Positions 41,927-52,236 are shown, counted from the first letter of the stretch. The stretch is DNA of 64,000 bases from Salinibaculum rarum (GCF_030505615.1 NZ_CP129994.1:434001-498000), one strand, 5' to 3'. A program made the numbers and translations. The notes: a model not told the origin generated them from the sequence alone.

Positions 41927-42958
41927 ATGCCTCAAGAAGATCTTGAAGACTTGCCTGGCGTCGGGCCTGCGACCGCAGAGAAACTCCGAGACGCTGGCTA
42001 CGATTCTTTCCAAGAAATAGCAGTGCTCAGCCCCGGCGAGCTCAGCAACGAAGCTGATGTCGGAGAAAGTAACGCGCAAAGCATCATTAGTGCTGCGCGT
42101 GATGACGCTGACATCGGTGGGTTTGAAACCGGTGAGCAAATCAAAAAACGGCGCGATCGGATCGGGAAACTCAGCCTGCAAATCCCTGACGTTGATTCAC
42201 TGCTCGGTGGCGGCGTTGAAACGCAAAGCATCACCGAAATCTACGGCGAATTCGGCGCCGGGAAATCTCAAGTCACTCACCAACTCTGCGTCAATGTCCA
42301 ACTCCCAACTGAACATGGGGGGCTTGAAGGCAGTGCAATCTTCATCGACAGTGAGGACACGTTCCGTCCAAGCCGCATTGACGACATGGTGCGGGGACTG
42401 CCTGAAGACGTCCTCGAGGACACTCTCGAACAACGCGGCATCCTCGGTGACCCAACAGAAGACAGCACACTAGACTCTCTTGTCGAAGACTTCCTTGACA
42501 AAATCCACGTCGCCAAAGCATTCAACTCCAACCATCAAATCCTCCTTGCAGAAAAAGCAGACGACATCGTTAAAGACTACGAAGACGGGGAGTGGCCTGT
42601 CAAGATGGTGGCAGTGGATTCTCTTACTGCGCACTTCCGCGCAGAGTACGTCGGCCGGGGTGAACTTGCTGATCGACAACAGAAACTCAATAAACACCTG
42701 CACGACCTCGTCAAACTCGGCGACCTCCACAACACTGCCGTTGTCGTCACTAACCAAGTCGCTGCCAATCCCGACTCCTTCTTCGGCGACCCAACCCAGC
42801 CCATCGGCGGCAACATCCTCGGACACACGTCCACATTCCGTCTTTACATTCGGAAGTCAAAGAAAAACAAACGCATTGTCCGTCTCGTCGACGCTCCAAA
42901 CCTTGCAGACGGTGAAGCCGTCCTCCGCGTCAAAGACGAGGGTCTCAAACCCGAATAA
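41927..42958 (+). CDS. radA: RadA recombinase
   Basis: 343 aa from [13 protein letters not shown] (an upstream in-frame GTG is less likely). The N-terminal helix-hairpin-helix domain ([28 protein letters not shown]) binds [22 protein letters not shown] linker leads into the RecA core, with Walker [16 protein letters not shown] (106-120), [13 protein letters not shown] and Walker [15 protein letters not shown]. The product ends with the conserved C-terminus ([32 protein letters not shown]). Length equals the chromosomal enzyme, so it is a full strand-exchange protein, though visibly diverged. No RadB or other partner is adjacent. Confidence 0.92.
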   Translation: MPQEDLEDLPGVGPATAEKLRDAGYDSFQEIAVLSPGELSNEADVGESNAQSIISAARDDADIGGFETGEQIKKRRDRIGKLSLQIPDVDSLLGGGVETQSITEIYGEFGAGKSQVTHQLCVNVQLPTEHGGLEGSAIFIDSEDTFRPSRIDDMVRGLPEDVLEDTLEQRGILGDPTEDSTLDSLVEDFLDKIHVAKAFNSNHQILLAEKADDIVKDYEDGEWPVKMVAVDSLTAHFRAEYVGRGELADRQQKLNKHLHDLVKLGDLHNTAVVVTNQVAANPDSFFGDPTQPIGGNILGHTSTFRLYIRKSKKNKRIVRLVDAPNLADGEAVLRVKDEGLKPE

Positions 42959-43067
42959 TCCTGAAGCACTGGATTTCTCGGGTACTGACTTCTACCCCCT
43001 GCACAGAGCCGTTCGTTGAGAGACTTAATCAAAGAATTTGGCTTGAAACCGTGTGCTGAGATTTGCA

Positions 43068-43979
43068 CTACGAGTCTTTGGATAACTCGACAGAAATTTC
43101 GGTGTATTGGATGTACACCGTCTCTGTCTCGACTGTTGCATCAACAGTCTCTGGAACATTGTCACTATCAGACCCATCTCGGACTTGGACATTGGTGAAG
43201 CCAGATTCACGGAAAAATTCTGCCCAAACCTGAACACGTTCTGGGGGAATACTGGAGACAGTGATGTTCACAGTTGTCGTTGCATCTGGACTCCCGGAAG
43301 CTGTTCTGTAGACGGTTTCTGTACTCTTCCGTGACCGTGAGCCAGTTACGTACAGTTTCCCGGTGCCGCTCATCCCAACTGAAGGAGGAGACGCATCAGC
43401 GCGTTCTGTTGCTGGGAGTGTGATAGCAGTCCGGCTTGGTGACACGGTCATGTGCGGAGTCTTTCGGAGTCTGGACTCCGAGCTCGGATCCGAGTACTGC
43501 TGAGCGATGAGGCCAGCTGTGTAGACGAATTTTGTGTCTTCTTTAGGGAGGTCATAGACAATTGGGCGTGCAGTGACAACGACCGCGTCACTCCCTGTGA
43601 GATCAACATTCCCACCAGAGGCAGTTATGTTAATCACAGTGTCATCAAGTGTCTGGTTCTGGGTATATGACTCAAACCGGATGGTGTTATCCACGGCTTG
43701 CATTTCGACTTCACGGTAGGGCGCACCCTCACTAGCAATGTCTGTGAATTCATTTCGGAGTTCACCCATGTTAGACTCAGCTGCTGACACTGCGCTGTTG
43801 TCGCTGACACTACCAAGCACGTTGACGCCCATGACGAATACTCCCAATCCGCCAATAACGACTACCCCAAGGATGATGAAAAATCCGAGAGGGTACGATT
43901 GGCCACGGTTAGTATTAGATGAGGTCTCTGTGAGTGATGTTGTGTTCTGATTGTCGGGTGGCGACTTAGGACGTGTCAT
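43068..43979 (-). CDS. Minor pilin-like protein
   Basis: 303 aa. A polar N-terminus (about 30 residues) precedes YPLGFFIILGVVVIGGLGVF, a pilin-type hydrophobic helix. The rest is extracellular, beta-rich and Ser/Thr-rich. It ends YIQYTEISVELSKDS. Its ATG overlaps the stop of the next gene upstream by four bases (43976-43979), making it the last gene of the pilus operon. Haloarchaeal pilus operons usually end with a run of such DUF72xx pilin-like proteins. Confidence 0.65.
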   Translation of the reverse strand: MTRPKSPPDNQNTTSLTETSSNTNRGQSYPLGFFIILGVVVIGGLGVFVMGVNVLGSVSDNSAVSAAESNMGELRNEFTDIASEGAPYREVEMQAVDNTIRFESYTQNQTLDDTVINITASGGNVDLTGSDAVVVTARPIVYDLPKEDTKFVYTAGLIAQQYSDPSSESRLRKTPHMTVSPSRTAITLPATERADASPPSVGMSGTGKLYVTGSRSRKSTETVYRTASGSPDATTTVNITVSSIPPERVQVWAEFFRESGFTNVQVRDGSDSDNVPETVDATVETETVYIQYTEISVELSKDS

Positions 43980-44476
43980 GAGTTAGGATCAGTTTCAATC
44001 GAGATGTGTGTGCTCGCAGTGTTTTCGTGCCGGGCAAGATACACGGACCCAGCTTGGAACGTCTTGCTTTCGATCGTTGTCTCCCCACCGAGGGTGAAAT
44101 CTACAACTTCAGTGGCTTCACCGTTGTTTGTCTGGAGGATTATACACGAATTTGAACATGGATCACCAGTCGCGTCTGATTCGTTTATCACCTGTATTTT
44201 GTAGTATTTCCCGTTTACTTGGGGTGGGAGTGAAACAACAGTCCCAATCTCTCCAGTTGCAGCACTACCTCGTACAAGACGGTCAACGTCCATAATACTC
44301 TGTGAGAATTGTTGCCCGGTTGTCTCGAGGCTATTTTCTGTTGATGCCTGGGTAGTGGATGTCATGAAAGCGGAAGCACCCATACTGACGGTTACCATGA
44401 TAACAAGAAAAACTGAGAGGTTCAAAATATAGCTCACCGGGCTTGAAACCCCACGAGTGTCATCGAAGAGGCTCAT
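43976..44476 (-). CDS. Minor pilin-like protein
   Basis: 166 aa. It begins MSLFDDTRGVSSPVSYILNL, then SVFLVIMVTVSMGASAFM. The DDTRGVSSPVS segment followed directly by a hydrophobic helix resembles the class III prepilin signature. The remainder is a small beta-rich domain with one Cys pair (DPCSNSC). It overlaps the following gene (43068-43979) by four bases. Confidence 0.65.
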   Translation of the reverse strand: MSLFDDTRGVSSPVSYILNLSVFLVIMVTVSMGASAFMTSTTQASTENSLETTGQQFSQSIMDVDRLVRGSAATGEIGTVVSLPPQVNGKYYKIQVINESDATGDPCSNSCIILQTNNGEATEVVDFTLGGETTIESKTFQAGSVYLARHENTASTHISIETDPNS

Positions 44477-44632
44477 TGGTGTCTACTCTATCGTATTGTC
44501 TTGATTGACTTAAGGGATACCCCGAGGGGTGAGAACAACGAAAGAAAAGACAGCAATGAAAACCGGCTGACAGGGCGGCGATAGTCGTGATTTTCTCACC
44601 AGGAAACAAAGAACGTCAGATGAGAGAAAGTC

Positions 44633-45397
44633 TCAAGCCCGCCAGAGGACAAGACGAATCTTGATTGTATTGTACCGCGCATTCCCAGGTTCGGCATCCG
44701 GCGCAAAATAGTCACTTCCGGAGCCTTGGTCGCATCCGTTACTGTCCGATGCCAATTCACCAAGCGTACATCCGTCACCATCATCTGACGTGTATGTTTC
44801 CGCAGGTACATCTGAGTCATATAGTGTGACTGTCTTCGTCACGATTACTGCATCTTCACCAGGCACACCTTGATACACAACACGCTGAGTGTTTGTGCCT
44901 CCACCGCCAGTTTCGTAGAAAGCGATCATATTGTACGCAATGTTTTCACTCGTAACCACCTCATTCAGCGCTGGATATAACGGAAACCCATAGCTTTCCT
45001 GCACCACAGTGTAGTGTTCGCTTGAAGGACCCGCCTTAGATGAATTAATGAACCGACCGTCTTCATCGGGGCCTTCATCCGAGTCAACAGTGGCATCCCA
45101 GTACAACAAGGAGTCTGCTAAGTCACCTGTCGCAAACGACGACGATAGTACGTCTCTCCCTGACTGCGTCAGCTGACTTTGCATAAACTCGTCTTGTGAT
45201 CCCTGTTCCGATGCGGGCAATGCATCGATAGTGAATGTGAGTGCTGAGAACAACACGAGAATCGCAAGGACAGCTTCTAACGTCCACTGAAGACCTCGGT
45301 CATCTCTACGGAGGTTGCTTATGAGTGTTGCAATCGGAGGTTTGTCATCTGTCGCTTTATTCTGGTCTGTTGTCGATGATGAGTGATTGCGTTTCAT
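44633..45397 (-). CDS. Minor pilin-like protein
   Basis: 254 aa from the ATG at 45397 (MKRNHSSSTTDQN). GGAG stands about 10 nt before that ATG, whereas the earlier in-frame start at 45409 would overlap the upstream gene and has no such site. After about 35 polar residues comes RRDDRGLQWTLEAVLAILVL followed by FSALTFTI, a pilin-type helix preceded by Arg/Asp. Two Cys (GDGCTLGE, SNGCDQG) may form a disulphide near the C-terminus. It belongs to the pilus operon. Confidence 0.65.
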   Translation of the reverse strand: MKRNHSSSTTDQNKATDDKPPIATLISNLRRDDRGLQWTLEAVLAILVLFSALTFTIDALPASEQGSQDEFMQSQLTQSGRDVLSSSFATGDLADSLLYWDATVDSDEGPDEDGRFINSSKAGPSSEHYTVVQESYGFPLYPALNEVVTSENIAYNMIAFYETGGGGTNTQRVVYQGVPGEDAVIVTKTVTLYDSDVPAETYTSDDGDGCTLGELASDSNGCDQGSGSDYFAPDAEPGNARYNTIKIRLVLWRA

Positions 45398-45399
45398 AA

Positions 45400-46035
45400 C
45401 TAGCTCCACACTCTGATAACGACAGTGAAGTACTCACGATCCCCGTCACCATTGGAATCGTACGTTACGTGTCGAGTGAACGTTGTCACTCCGCCTTTCT
45501 CTGGACGGGAAGGCCCGAGAGCATACGTATTCGCCGTGTCACTGCTGCCATCAAGACTCTGTGTCCAGACACGCCCCTTTTGCTCGAGTGTGACGTTAAT
45601 CGTGTACCTGTTTGAGTGCGTTGAAACGCCCAGCATATGTCTCAGATATTCACTGTCTGGATCACTCGTATTCTGTAATGTGAGACTCGGGCAATCATAC
45701 GTCTCGTCCTGCGTGAAAAACTTCGCTGTACACTCTGCATCTGGGAACGAATCCCCCGTGGAATTCAGCAAGACATCGTCAGCGACGCGTTCTGCGGACC
45801 GCTGTGCAACGTATTCTTCTGCTGAACCGCTAGATTCAGCCACAGTAAGAATCACTGATGAAGCAGCAAGGAACAACCCAATCCCCAACAGGAGGATGAT
45901 CATCGCATTCATGAAATCGATTTGGGAGGCCTGTGCTCGCGTGGCATCTTGGAATAACCCCACACGGTCGGCTACCGAAGTCGAATCGTTAGTAGTGTTG
46001 CTTTGAGAGTCAAGATGTGGCTGGGACTGAGTCAT
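45400..46035 (-). CDS. Minor pilin-like protein
   Basis: 211 aa. An N-terminal polar stretch, then RAQASQIDFMNAMIILLLGI and GLFLAASSVILTV. The QIDFMNAMI sequence before the helix resembles haloarchaeal DUF7287-type pilins. Two Cys in ECTAKF and YDCPSL could pair. It ends in a beta-strand-rich part (REYFTVVIRVWS). It follows the pilC gene in the operon with a gap of about 70 bp and is followed at two bases by the next pilin-like gene. Confidence 0.65.
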   Translation of the reverse strand: MTQSQPHLDSQSNTTNDSTSVADRVGLFQDATRAQASQIDFMNAMIILLLGIGLFLAASSVILTVAESSGSAEEYVAQRSAERVADDVLLNSTGDSFPDAECTAKFFTQDETYDCPSLTLQNTSDPDSEYLRHMLGVSTHSNRYTINVTLEQKGRVWTQSLDGSSDTANTYALGPSRPEKGGVTTFTRHVTYDSNGDGDREYFTVVIRVWS

Positions 46036-46106
46036 AGTGCTGTGAGTGTATCTCGATCGATAGTGTAGTCCTGTGTTCGTGAGGTGCTCATATATGGATT
46101 AGGGGG

Positions 46107-48212
46107 TTAGAGTAGAGCCATGACACCGCCCCAAATTAGCACGGCGACGAGCATGTAGGCCAGCATGTACTTGACGCCGCTGTGCAGTTTCCCGGTCTGC
46201 ATATACCCGGAGATGTACCCAGCACAGATACCCTGAATCACGGCCGCGTGGAAGTACAGCATTTTTAGGAATGCTGGATCCACACTATCGAAATCTCCGA
46301 GAGCAGCCTGACTGCTTTCGGACCCGCCAATAACTTTCACCATCCGCTGCACGAAGAATTCCTGGAGGATCAACATCACACCAAGGAACACAAGGAACGT
46401 GACAGCGATAATCACAACCTGCACACGAGTCCGTGATACGCGCTCTCGAAGGAGTTCGTCCTGGTTTTCGGAGACCTCTGCTGCGGTCTGAAGCACATCT
46501 GTGATGTGACTACTGGCTTCCTGTGCCTTCTGGACGAGTTTCACTGTTCGCGCAAGGCGCGGGATTTTGTACCGGTTGTTGAATTCTACTAACACCGGTG
46601 ACAGACTTGTCCCGAACTTCACGCGTTTGTAGATATTCCGGAACTCTCGTCCGAGCAGTGACGGGTTATCTTCACCGGTGATCCGGATGGCTTCCAAGAG
46701 CGGCTGCCCTGTCTCGTTTGTGTTCGCAAGTTTCCGGAGGTCTTCCGTGAGCGTGTCTGTGATAACCCCGATTTTGCGCCGCTGCCATTCGTAGAATGCT
46801 GCGACCGGCAGTGCAGTCATGAATACCGGCACGTAAAACAGGTACAGCGTTTGCATGAACGCCTGATTTTTGATAGTCGTTGGGTTGATCGATGCCACAT
46901 CAGCTGCGATTAAGAACGCAACAGTTAGACCAGCAATGGGAACGGTGAACCACAACGTCGTGAGCGGGTTCTTAGTGAAGAACCCCCAAGGATTCCGGAT
47001 GACACCACCGATTTTGTGACGGAGTTCAAGCGATCGGAGGTCATTGAAGATGGTGGCTGTCTCTTCGGCGTTTGCATACGTGTCAACAACACCAAGATCG
47101 GTGATGCTACCTTCTTGACTCACCTCTGAGACAACACTATCGCTGGTATCAAGCGTCCCATTACCGACAGTGTCCTGTTTGGCGATGGCAATGATGAATC
47201 CGAAGAGGAGGTTGAGCAGGGGGAGAAGTCCGTACACCGTCAGCATCAGGAGACGCGGGTACGGGTTCCCGAGGAGTGCCATGATGATGAGAATAATAAG
47301 TAGCACCATTGGGAGAATTGACAGGCTCATATACATCTCTCCGAAAAATTCTAGCGTGTCGAGATGATTGCGCTGTTTCCGCCGAACCTCCTGCATATAG
47401 TACTCTTTCTGGTTTTCAAGGAACGCGGACATGTCACCACCAGAGTTGATGATGGAGAGCATGTCTACGAGGAATTTTGACAAGTCTTCACTTGGTGTTC
47501 CATTCGCAACGCTCTGAACAGCAGTCTGATAGTCCGTATTGAAGTACTTCATCTCCTGCGTGACACGCTGGAATTCGACGGCTGCCTCACCATACGTGTC
47601 TCGAGAGTCGGCAACTGCCTCGAAAATTTCCAGCTGATCCATCCCTCCCACAGAGAGAGAGTACATGAACGCAATCACGTCAGGCATCACGAGATTGATT
47701 TCCCGTCGACGGGAGTAAATCCGGAGTGACGGATAGAACGACGCTACGCCGATAGCGCCGAACAACCCGAATAATGCGCCAGACCCGCCCGCAATGACAA
47801 TTGCGATCCCAGCTTTGAGTGCAGACCCAATAGCAATGAGCGCGTCCATCCAAGCAGTCTGGCTGAATGGAATCACCGAGTTTGGCGCTACGGGAAGAAC
47901 TGCCCCTCCCTGATTCAGCAGGAAGTACATCATCCCGCCAAGCACGAGCCCGAGAATTGCACCAACAAACGTGCCAATAGCAAGCGCGCCAGACACGTAG
48001 ATTTCAACTGGGCGGTTAATATTCGCTTTTGTGAGGCGTTTTTCGAGATTGCGAACGTACCGATCTTGCTTGTTGAAGAATTTCTGGTAGACGGGGTAGA
48101 AGAGCTCAGACACGGCAAGCAGAATCGACTGCTCAGTCGTCGAGTCATCATCTCTTTCCTCCCCGAGCTCAACAGTACTTGACGCGTCCGTAGGGTCAGA
48201 GCTGTAACTCAT
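46107..48212 (-). CDS. pilC: PilC/TadC-type pilus assembly membrane core
   Basis: 701 aa with two T2SSF (GspF/TadC) domains in tandem. The first is at about 60-340, with LVMPDVIAFMYSLSVGGMDQ, SIINSGGDMSAFLENQ and a pair of membrane helices near LPMVLLIILIIMALLG. The second is at about 400-690, with LTEDLRKLANTNETGQPLLE and YKIPRLARTVKLVQKAQEAS. Eight or more membrane helices are expected. The double-domain form is usual for haloarchaeal PilC. It follows pilB by six bases and forms the platform on which the PilB ATPase acts. Confidence 0.88.
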   Translation of the reverse strand: MSYSSDPTDASSTVELGEERDDDSTTEQSILLAVSELFYPVYQKFFNKQDRYVRNLEKRLTKANINRPVEIYVSGALAIGTFVGAILGLVLGGMMYFLLNQGGAVLPVAPNSVIPFSQTAWMDALIAIGSALKAGIAIVIAGGSGALFGLFGAIGVASFYPSLRIYSRRREINLVMPDVIAFMYSLSVGGMDQLEIFEAVADSRDTYGEAAVEFQRVTQEMKYFNTDYQTAVQSVANGTPSEDLSKFLVDMLSIINSGGDMSAFLENQKEYYMQEVRRKQRNHLDTLEFFGEMYMSLSILPMVLLIILIIMALLGNPYPRLLMLTVYGLLPLLNLLFGFIIAIAKQDTVGNGTLDTSDSVVSEVSQEGSITDLGVVDTYANAEETATIFNDLRSLELRHKIGGVIRNPWGFFTKNPLTTLWFTVPIAGLTVAFLIAADVASINPTTIKNQAFMQTLYLFYVPVFMTALPVAAFYEWQRRKIGVITDTLTEDLRKLANTNETGQPLLEAIRITGEDNPSLLGREFRNIYKRVKFGTSLSPVLVEFNNRYKIPRLARTVKLVQKAQEASSHITDVLQTAAEVSENQDELLRERVSRTRVQVVIIAVTFLVFLGVMLILQEFFVQRMVKVIGGSESSQAALGDFDSVDPAFLKMLYFHAAVIQGICAGYISGYMQTGKLHSGVKYMLAYMLVAVLIWGGVMALL

Positions 48213-48218
48213 TGGTGA

Positions 48219-50801
48219 TCACCCGAAGATGCTGAACCCACTATCATCGTCAGCATTTTCTTCTGTCTCAGTTTCTTCCGCATCCGGATTATCAGTACCC
48301 TCACCTTCTTGCGACGGTTCACTACTGTCGTCTGCTGCCTCTTCACCGTTTTCGGGACCGTCCCCATCTTCGGTTTCGTGTACAGCATCAACAGCACTTT
48401 CTTCATCCTCGTCACCGTCAACTAACTCGTCAGTAGAGTCGTCCTTGTCATTGCCAGCCTTGGCATTCGAAATGCTGTCTTCGACACCCGTGTTTTCATC
48501 TTCACCTTCCTCAACATCTCCATCGTCGTCTGCACCCTGGTCACTCGAAGAAGTGATGCTTTCTTCGTCGTGGTTCTCAGTGCTTGAAAGGTCATCATCT
48601 TCGGCGAAGACGTCTCTTATTGCTTTTTCATTTTCGTCGAATACGTCCTTCATTGACTCCTCGAAGTCATCGTCATCATCATCATCATCATCGTCACCAG
48701 GTTCCAGCTGAGGTTCCAGCACCGGTTCATCATCCGTACTGTCAGTCGGCTGCTCATTGACTGGCTCACTGGGACCAGTATCGATTTCGTCGAACTCATC
48801 AGCGAGCCCCTCACTAAGTTCTTCAGCGAGGTCCACGCTCGACGCGTTGAATTCATTGAGCAGATCTTGTGCGTCTTCGATGACGCGCTCACACTGCTCT
48901 CGGACTTCTGCACTGGGGTCAGGACGCGGAACGAGCTCTTCCTTTTCCGGGTTCACATTGATGTCAACGTTCTGCATCGATCGGAGGTTGTCAATGCGGT
49001 GTTTGAGTTCGTTGTCGCCGATGAGTGCAAGGATGGTTTCCGGATTGTTCATGTACGCCTGGAGTGTTGCAGCGACTCCAGCGTACGTGTTGAGACCTTC
49101 TCGGATGAGGTACGCAAGAACAATGCGGCGACGCTGCCATTCGGCATGGAAGTCAGCGTCACTCCATCCGCGTTCGCGCATGATCTCATCCATCAGGTCA
49201 GATGAGTTCTCTGCATTTTCTCGGAATTCGTCGGATTCAGCCTCCCACGAGTACACTTCTTCGACCGTGTAGTCGTCGTTTTTCGCGTTGTACTCGTCAA
49301 TTTCAACGACAGATTGGGTCCGACGGACTCTGCGACCGTCAATATCCACAGAGGCCTGGATGCTGATGGCGTCAAGTGCGCCGAAGAGTGATTCAGCGAC
49401 GTTGATTGGATCTGTCGTGAACCGGCGAATGACCTCGCGCGCGGAGTCCGCGTGGAATGTCGTATACGTTGTGTGACCGGTGTTCATCGCCTGGAAGAGT
49501 GTCCGGCCTTCTTCACCCCGAACTTCACCCATGATGATGTAGTCTGGGCGTTGACGGAGTGCGTCTTCCAACAGGTCGAACTCGTCGATCGAGCCTTGTT
49601 CGCCTTCTTGGAAGGATTCACGAGTCTTCGATGGAACCCAGTTCTTTTGCGGGATTTCTAGTTCGCGTGTGTCTTCGATAGAGACGATTTTGGCTTTGCT
49701 GGGGATGAACAGCGAGACGGCGTTGAGGCTCGTGGTTTTCCCTGACGCAGTCCCACCTGCAAAGATGACACTCTTGTTATTCTCGATGCACAGCCACATG
49801 TACACCATCTGATCTAAGGAAAAGGTCTGCCAGTTGATGAGGTCAACCGGTGTGAAAGGAACGTCCTTGAATTGCCGGATGGTGAAGTTTGTCCCTTTGT
49901 CACTCACTTCTGTGCCGAGGGTGAGCTGTGCACGGCTTCCGTCAGCGAGTGTCGCGTCGACGTTAGGTTGGCGTTTGGAAATGCCTTTCCCAGCGTTCTG
50001 AGCGAGTTTCGTTACGAATTCGTCGAGATCTTCCTCCGCGAATTCGATGTTAGTGATGATCTGTTCGTACTGCGTGTGGTAAACAAACACCGGTTGGTTG
50101 TAACCGTCGCACGAGATGTCCTCGATGTTGATGTCGTGCTTGATCGGGTCGATTGTTCCGTACCGGATGAAGTCACGAACGAGGTAGTACAGAATCTTCT
50201 GTACTTGTCTGTCATCCAGTTTTTCTAATTCCCCGGTTTCCTCGTCGCGCGGCGCAGGAATTGGGTCTACGCTCTCTTCACTTTCCATCGCCTGTTGATC
50301 AGCGCGTTCCTCGAGAATGGATGCGATGTATTCTTTCACCCGGTCACGGATACCGGCGTTTTCTGGGTTGAACGTGTCTTGGCTGATGAGGTTGTATCGT
50401 TTCATCAGCTGGATGGTCTCGTTACGGACCACTTCAGCACGGTCGTTTGGGGTGGCGTCAGCGCCCACTTTATCGTAGTTGATACTCAGCCGGAGTTTGT
50501 CGCTGAAGAATTCAACAAGCTCTCGTTCTGTATCAGAGAGTTTGGGTTCAACAGCGTAGTATCGGAGTTCTTGGTCGCGGGTGTTCCGGTAGATCACGAT
50601 GTATGCGTAGGGCTTGTTCACCCAGTACCGTTCCAGTTCTTCCAGGAACGGCTTTTCTCCGCTCGGGACGGCATTCTCCAGGTCGGAGTGACCAACAAGA
50701 GTGTCCGCCCCGTCAGACATTGTGAAGAACTTGTCTTCATCGACTTCTTCCGGGACTGTCAATCGGTTCTGAGGGAGACTGTCAGATTGAGTGGTGCTCA
50801 T
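48219..50801 (-). CDS. pilB: PilB/GspE-type pilus assembly ATPase
   Basis: 860 aa. An N-terminal domain of about 200 residues precedes the ATPase. Walker A is FAGGTASGKTTSLNAV (near 349), the Asp box is IVSIEDTRELEIP, Walker B is PDYIIMGEVRGEEG (near 424) and the His box is TGHTTYTTFHAD. The segment RMQPNVDATLADGSRAQLTL-like (KRQPNVDATLADGSRAQL) is also typical. After about residue 690 comes an Asp/Glu-rich, probably disordered tail including a run of nine Asp, a common halophilic feature. It is first in the pilus operon; the 228-bp gap upstream should hold the promoter. Confidence 0.9.
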   Translation of the reverse strand: MSTTQSDSLPQNRLTVPEEVDEDKFFTMSDGADTLVGHSDLENAVPSGEKPFLEELERYWVNKPYAYIVIYRNTRDQELRYYAVEPKLSDTERELVEFFSDKLRLSINYDKVGADATPNDRAEVVRNETIQLMKRYNLISQDTFNPENAGIRDRVKEYIASILEERADQQAMESEESVDPIPAPRDEETGELEKLDDRQVQKILYYLVRDFIRYGTIDPIKHDINIEDISCDGYNQPVFVYHTQYEQIITNIEFAEEDLDEFVTKLAQNAGKGISKRQPNVDATLADGSRAQLTLGTEVSDKGTNFTIRQFKDVPFTPVDLINWQTFSLDQMVYMWLCIENNKSVIFAGGTASGKTTSLNAVSLFIPSKAKIVSIEDTRELEIPQKNWVPSKTRESFQEGEQGSIDEFDLLEDALRQRPDYIIMGEVRGEEGRTLFQAMNTGHTTYTTFHADSAREVIRRFTTDPINVAESLFGALDAISIQASVDIDGRRVRRTQSVVEIDEYNAKNDDYTVEEVYSWEAESDEFRENAENSSDLMDEIMRERGWSDADFHAEWQRRRIVLAYLIREGLNTYAGVAATLQAYMNNPETILALIGDNELKHRIDNLRSMQNVDINVNPEKEELVPRPDPSAEVREQCERVIEDAQDLLNEFNASSVDLAEELSEGLADEFDEIDTGPSEPVNEQPTDSTDDEPVLEPQLEPGDDDDDDDDDDFEESMKDVFDENEKAIRDVFAEDDDLSSTENHDEESITSSSDQGADDDGDVEEGEDENTGVEDSISNAKAGNDKDDSTDELVDGDEDEESAVDAVHETEDGDGPENGEEAADDSSEPSQEGEGTDNPDAEETETEENADDDSGFSIFG

Positions 50802-51028
50802 AGTTGTGGGTGGAATTTCTGGCTGTTCTTATGGTCGTGCCCTGAGTGGTTTAAGGGTAAGGGCCGGTCACCGGGAATTCATCGGTCCGGTCTCCACCAC
50901 AACCCTACCACAGACACCCGGTGTATTCATGCTATACTACTGAGTGCTGAAACGATTATCATCAATAGTGCGAAGCAAACAAAACAAAGGTTTAGAAAAA
51001 TGAAAATCGGCAACAAGCAATCCGACCG

Positions 51029-51706
51029 TCACGGACTCATGTTCTTTTTCGTGTCGATGTCCATATCCAACTCTCGAGGGAGTTTGAACACACGCATTGA
51101 TTCGTCAACAAGATTCTGCTCTGGAGACAGTTTCTCCAAAGTCAAGTAATCCTCAACGTTGTTCGTTGATACGTTGTGAATTACCTTGAACACGGAATCA
51201 CTCATGTGCTTTGTCCGCCACCGGTTCACCGGCACATCAGACGACTCCGCTTCCTGCAAGCACAGGAGCACAACAAGACTTCCTGTGCGAACTGCGAGGT
51301 CGTTAAGCCCGGCCAAGAATTCTCGGTAGTCTACACCGGGACTGTCTTCCATCGAATTCACTGGATCCACGACGATCGTACTCTGCTCGTCAACATCCAT
51401 CTCACGCAGCGCATTTGCTGCACTTTCAATGACTGGCTGATCCTCAAGACCGAAGTACTCAATCTCCGCACGCTCATTCCCAGCTGCCCGAATTTTCCCC
51501 TTCACATCATCTTCTCGTCGCGCCGTCGTAAGGTAGAACGTGTCGCGCCCGCCCGTGAAATTGTACACAAGCAGGTCACCAACTGACGCTGGGTCAGCAA
51601 CAACAGTGATTGTTGACCCAGGCACAAACCCATCTTCTTCAAGCACTGAATCAAAATTATCTATTCCTGTGGAAAGTGAGTCGTACACGGGTTCTTGCGC
51701 TGCCAT
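51029..51706 (-). CDS. RecA-superfamily (KaiC/RAD55-like) ATPase-like protein
   Basis: 225 aa. It begins MAAQEPVYDSLSTGIDNFDS, then LEEDGFVPGSTITVVADPAS. The S-T-G-x-D-x-L/F-D-x-x-L lead is typical of KaiC/RAD55 domains, but the P-loop that should follow (G-x-x-G-x-G-K-T/S) reads VADPASVGDL and lacks the Lys. A Walker-B-like strand STIVVDPVNSMED and LVVLLCLQEAESSDVP follow. It is probably a non-hydrolysing regulator of the pilus operon upstream of which it lies on the same strand. In haloarchaea such proteins often accompany pilus or motility genes. Confidence 0.6.
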   Translation of the reverse strand: MAAQEPVYDSLSTGIDNFDSVLEEDGFVPGSTITVVADPASVGDLLVYNFTGGRDTFYLTTARREDDVKGKIRAAGNERAEIEYFGLEDQPVIESAANALREMDVDEQSTIVVDPVNSMEDSPGVDYREFLAGLNDLAVRTGSLVVLLCLQEAESSDVPVNRWRTKHMSDSVFKVIHNVSTNNVEDYLTLEKLSPEQNLVDESMRVFKLPRELDMDIDTKKNMSP

Positions 51707-51816
51707 TATGTGCTCGTCAGGAACGACACGCCATTAAACCTTAGCGCACCCAAGCACTTTCAGCAAGACCCAAAGAACACTCGGGATTTAAGAAGTCACA
51801 ACCACTTGGCTCATGT

Positions 51817-52134
51817 ATGAGCGCAGCACAAACCATTCCACTCCTAGGAATGAATGTCGGAGGAGCAACGGTTCTTGGAGGTGCATTCGGATACGCTTCC
51901 AAGAAAATCGCTAAACTCATCGGCATCATCATCGGGCTTGAACTAGGGTTTCTCGGATTCCTGCAACACCAAGGCATCATCACTGTAGACTGGCAAGCAC
52001 TCGGCTCGCTCACTAGTAACATCATGGTCACAACACAGGATACCGCCCCAACGCTCCTTAACACCGCTCTCAGCACGTCTGCCCTCGGTGCAGGGTTCGC
52101 CGGTGGATTCACACTCGGATTCAAAAAAGCGTAA
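51817..52134 (+). CDS. FUN14 family membrane protein
   Basis: 105 aa. Gly-rich helices (MNVGGATVLGGAFGYASKKI, KLIGIIIGLELGFLGFLQHQ, ALGAGFAGGFTLGFKKA) give the FUN14 pattern, with the signature GGAFGYASKKIAK. Three membrane segments are expected. The function of FUN14 in archaea is unknown; the family is widespread in haloarchaea. A TATA-like ATTTAAGAAG lies about 28 nt before the start, so a leaderless transcript is likely. Confidence 0.8.
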   Translation: MSAAQTIPLLGMNVGGATVLGGAFGYASKKIAKLIGIIIGLELGFLGFLQHQGIITVDWQALGSLTSNIMVTTQDTAPTLLNTALSTSALGAGFAGGFTLGFKKA

Positions 52135-52225
52135 CGAGTTTTCCGCCCAGCTGATCCACCACCCACGAAGTGTGTTTCAACATATTTCGTGGCATGAAAT
52201 CACGGACGCCATCACCGAAATGCCA

Positions 52226-52236
52226 AGTTTTTATAC
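52226..52236 (+). promoter_or_regulatory. TATA box of the RPA operon
   Basis: TTTTTATACTT; the expected transcript start near 52257 leaves a leader of about 45 nt containing GGAGACAAAGAG before the ATG at 52301. Confidence 0.6.
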
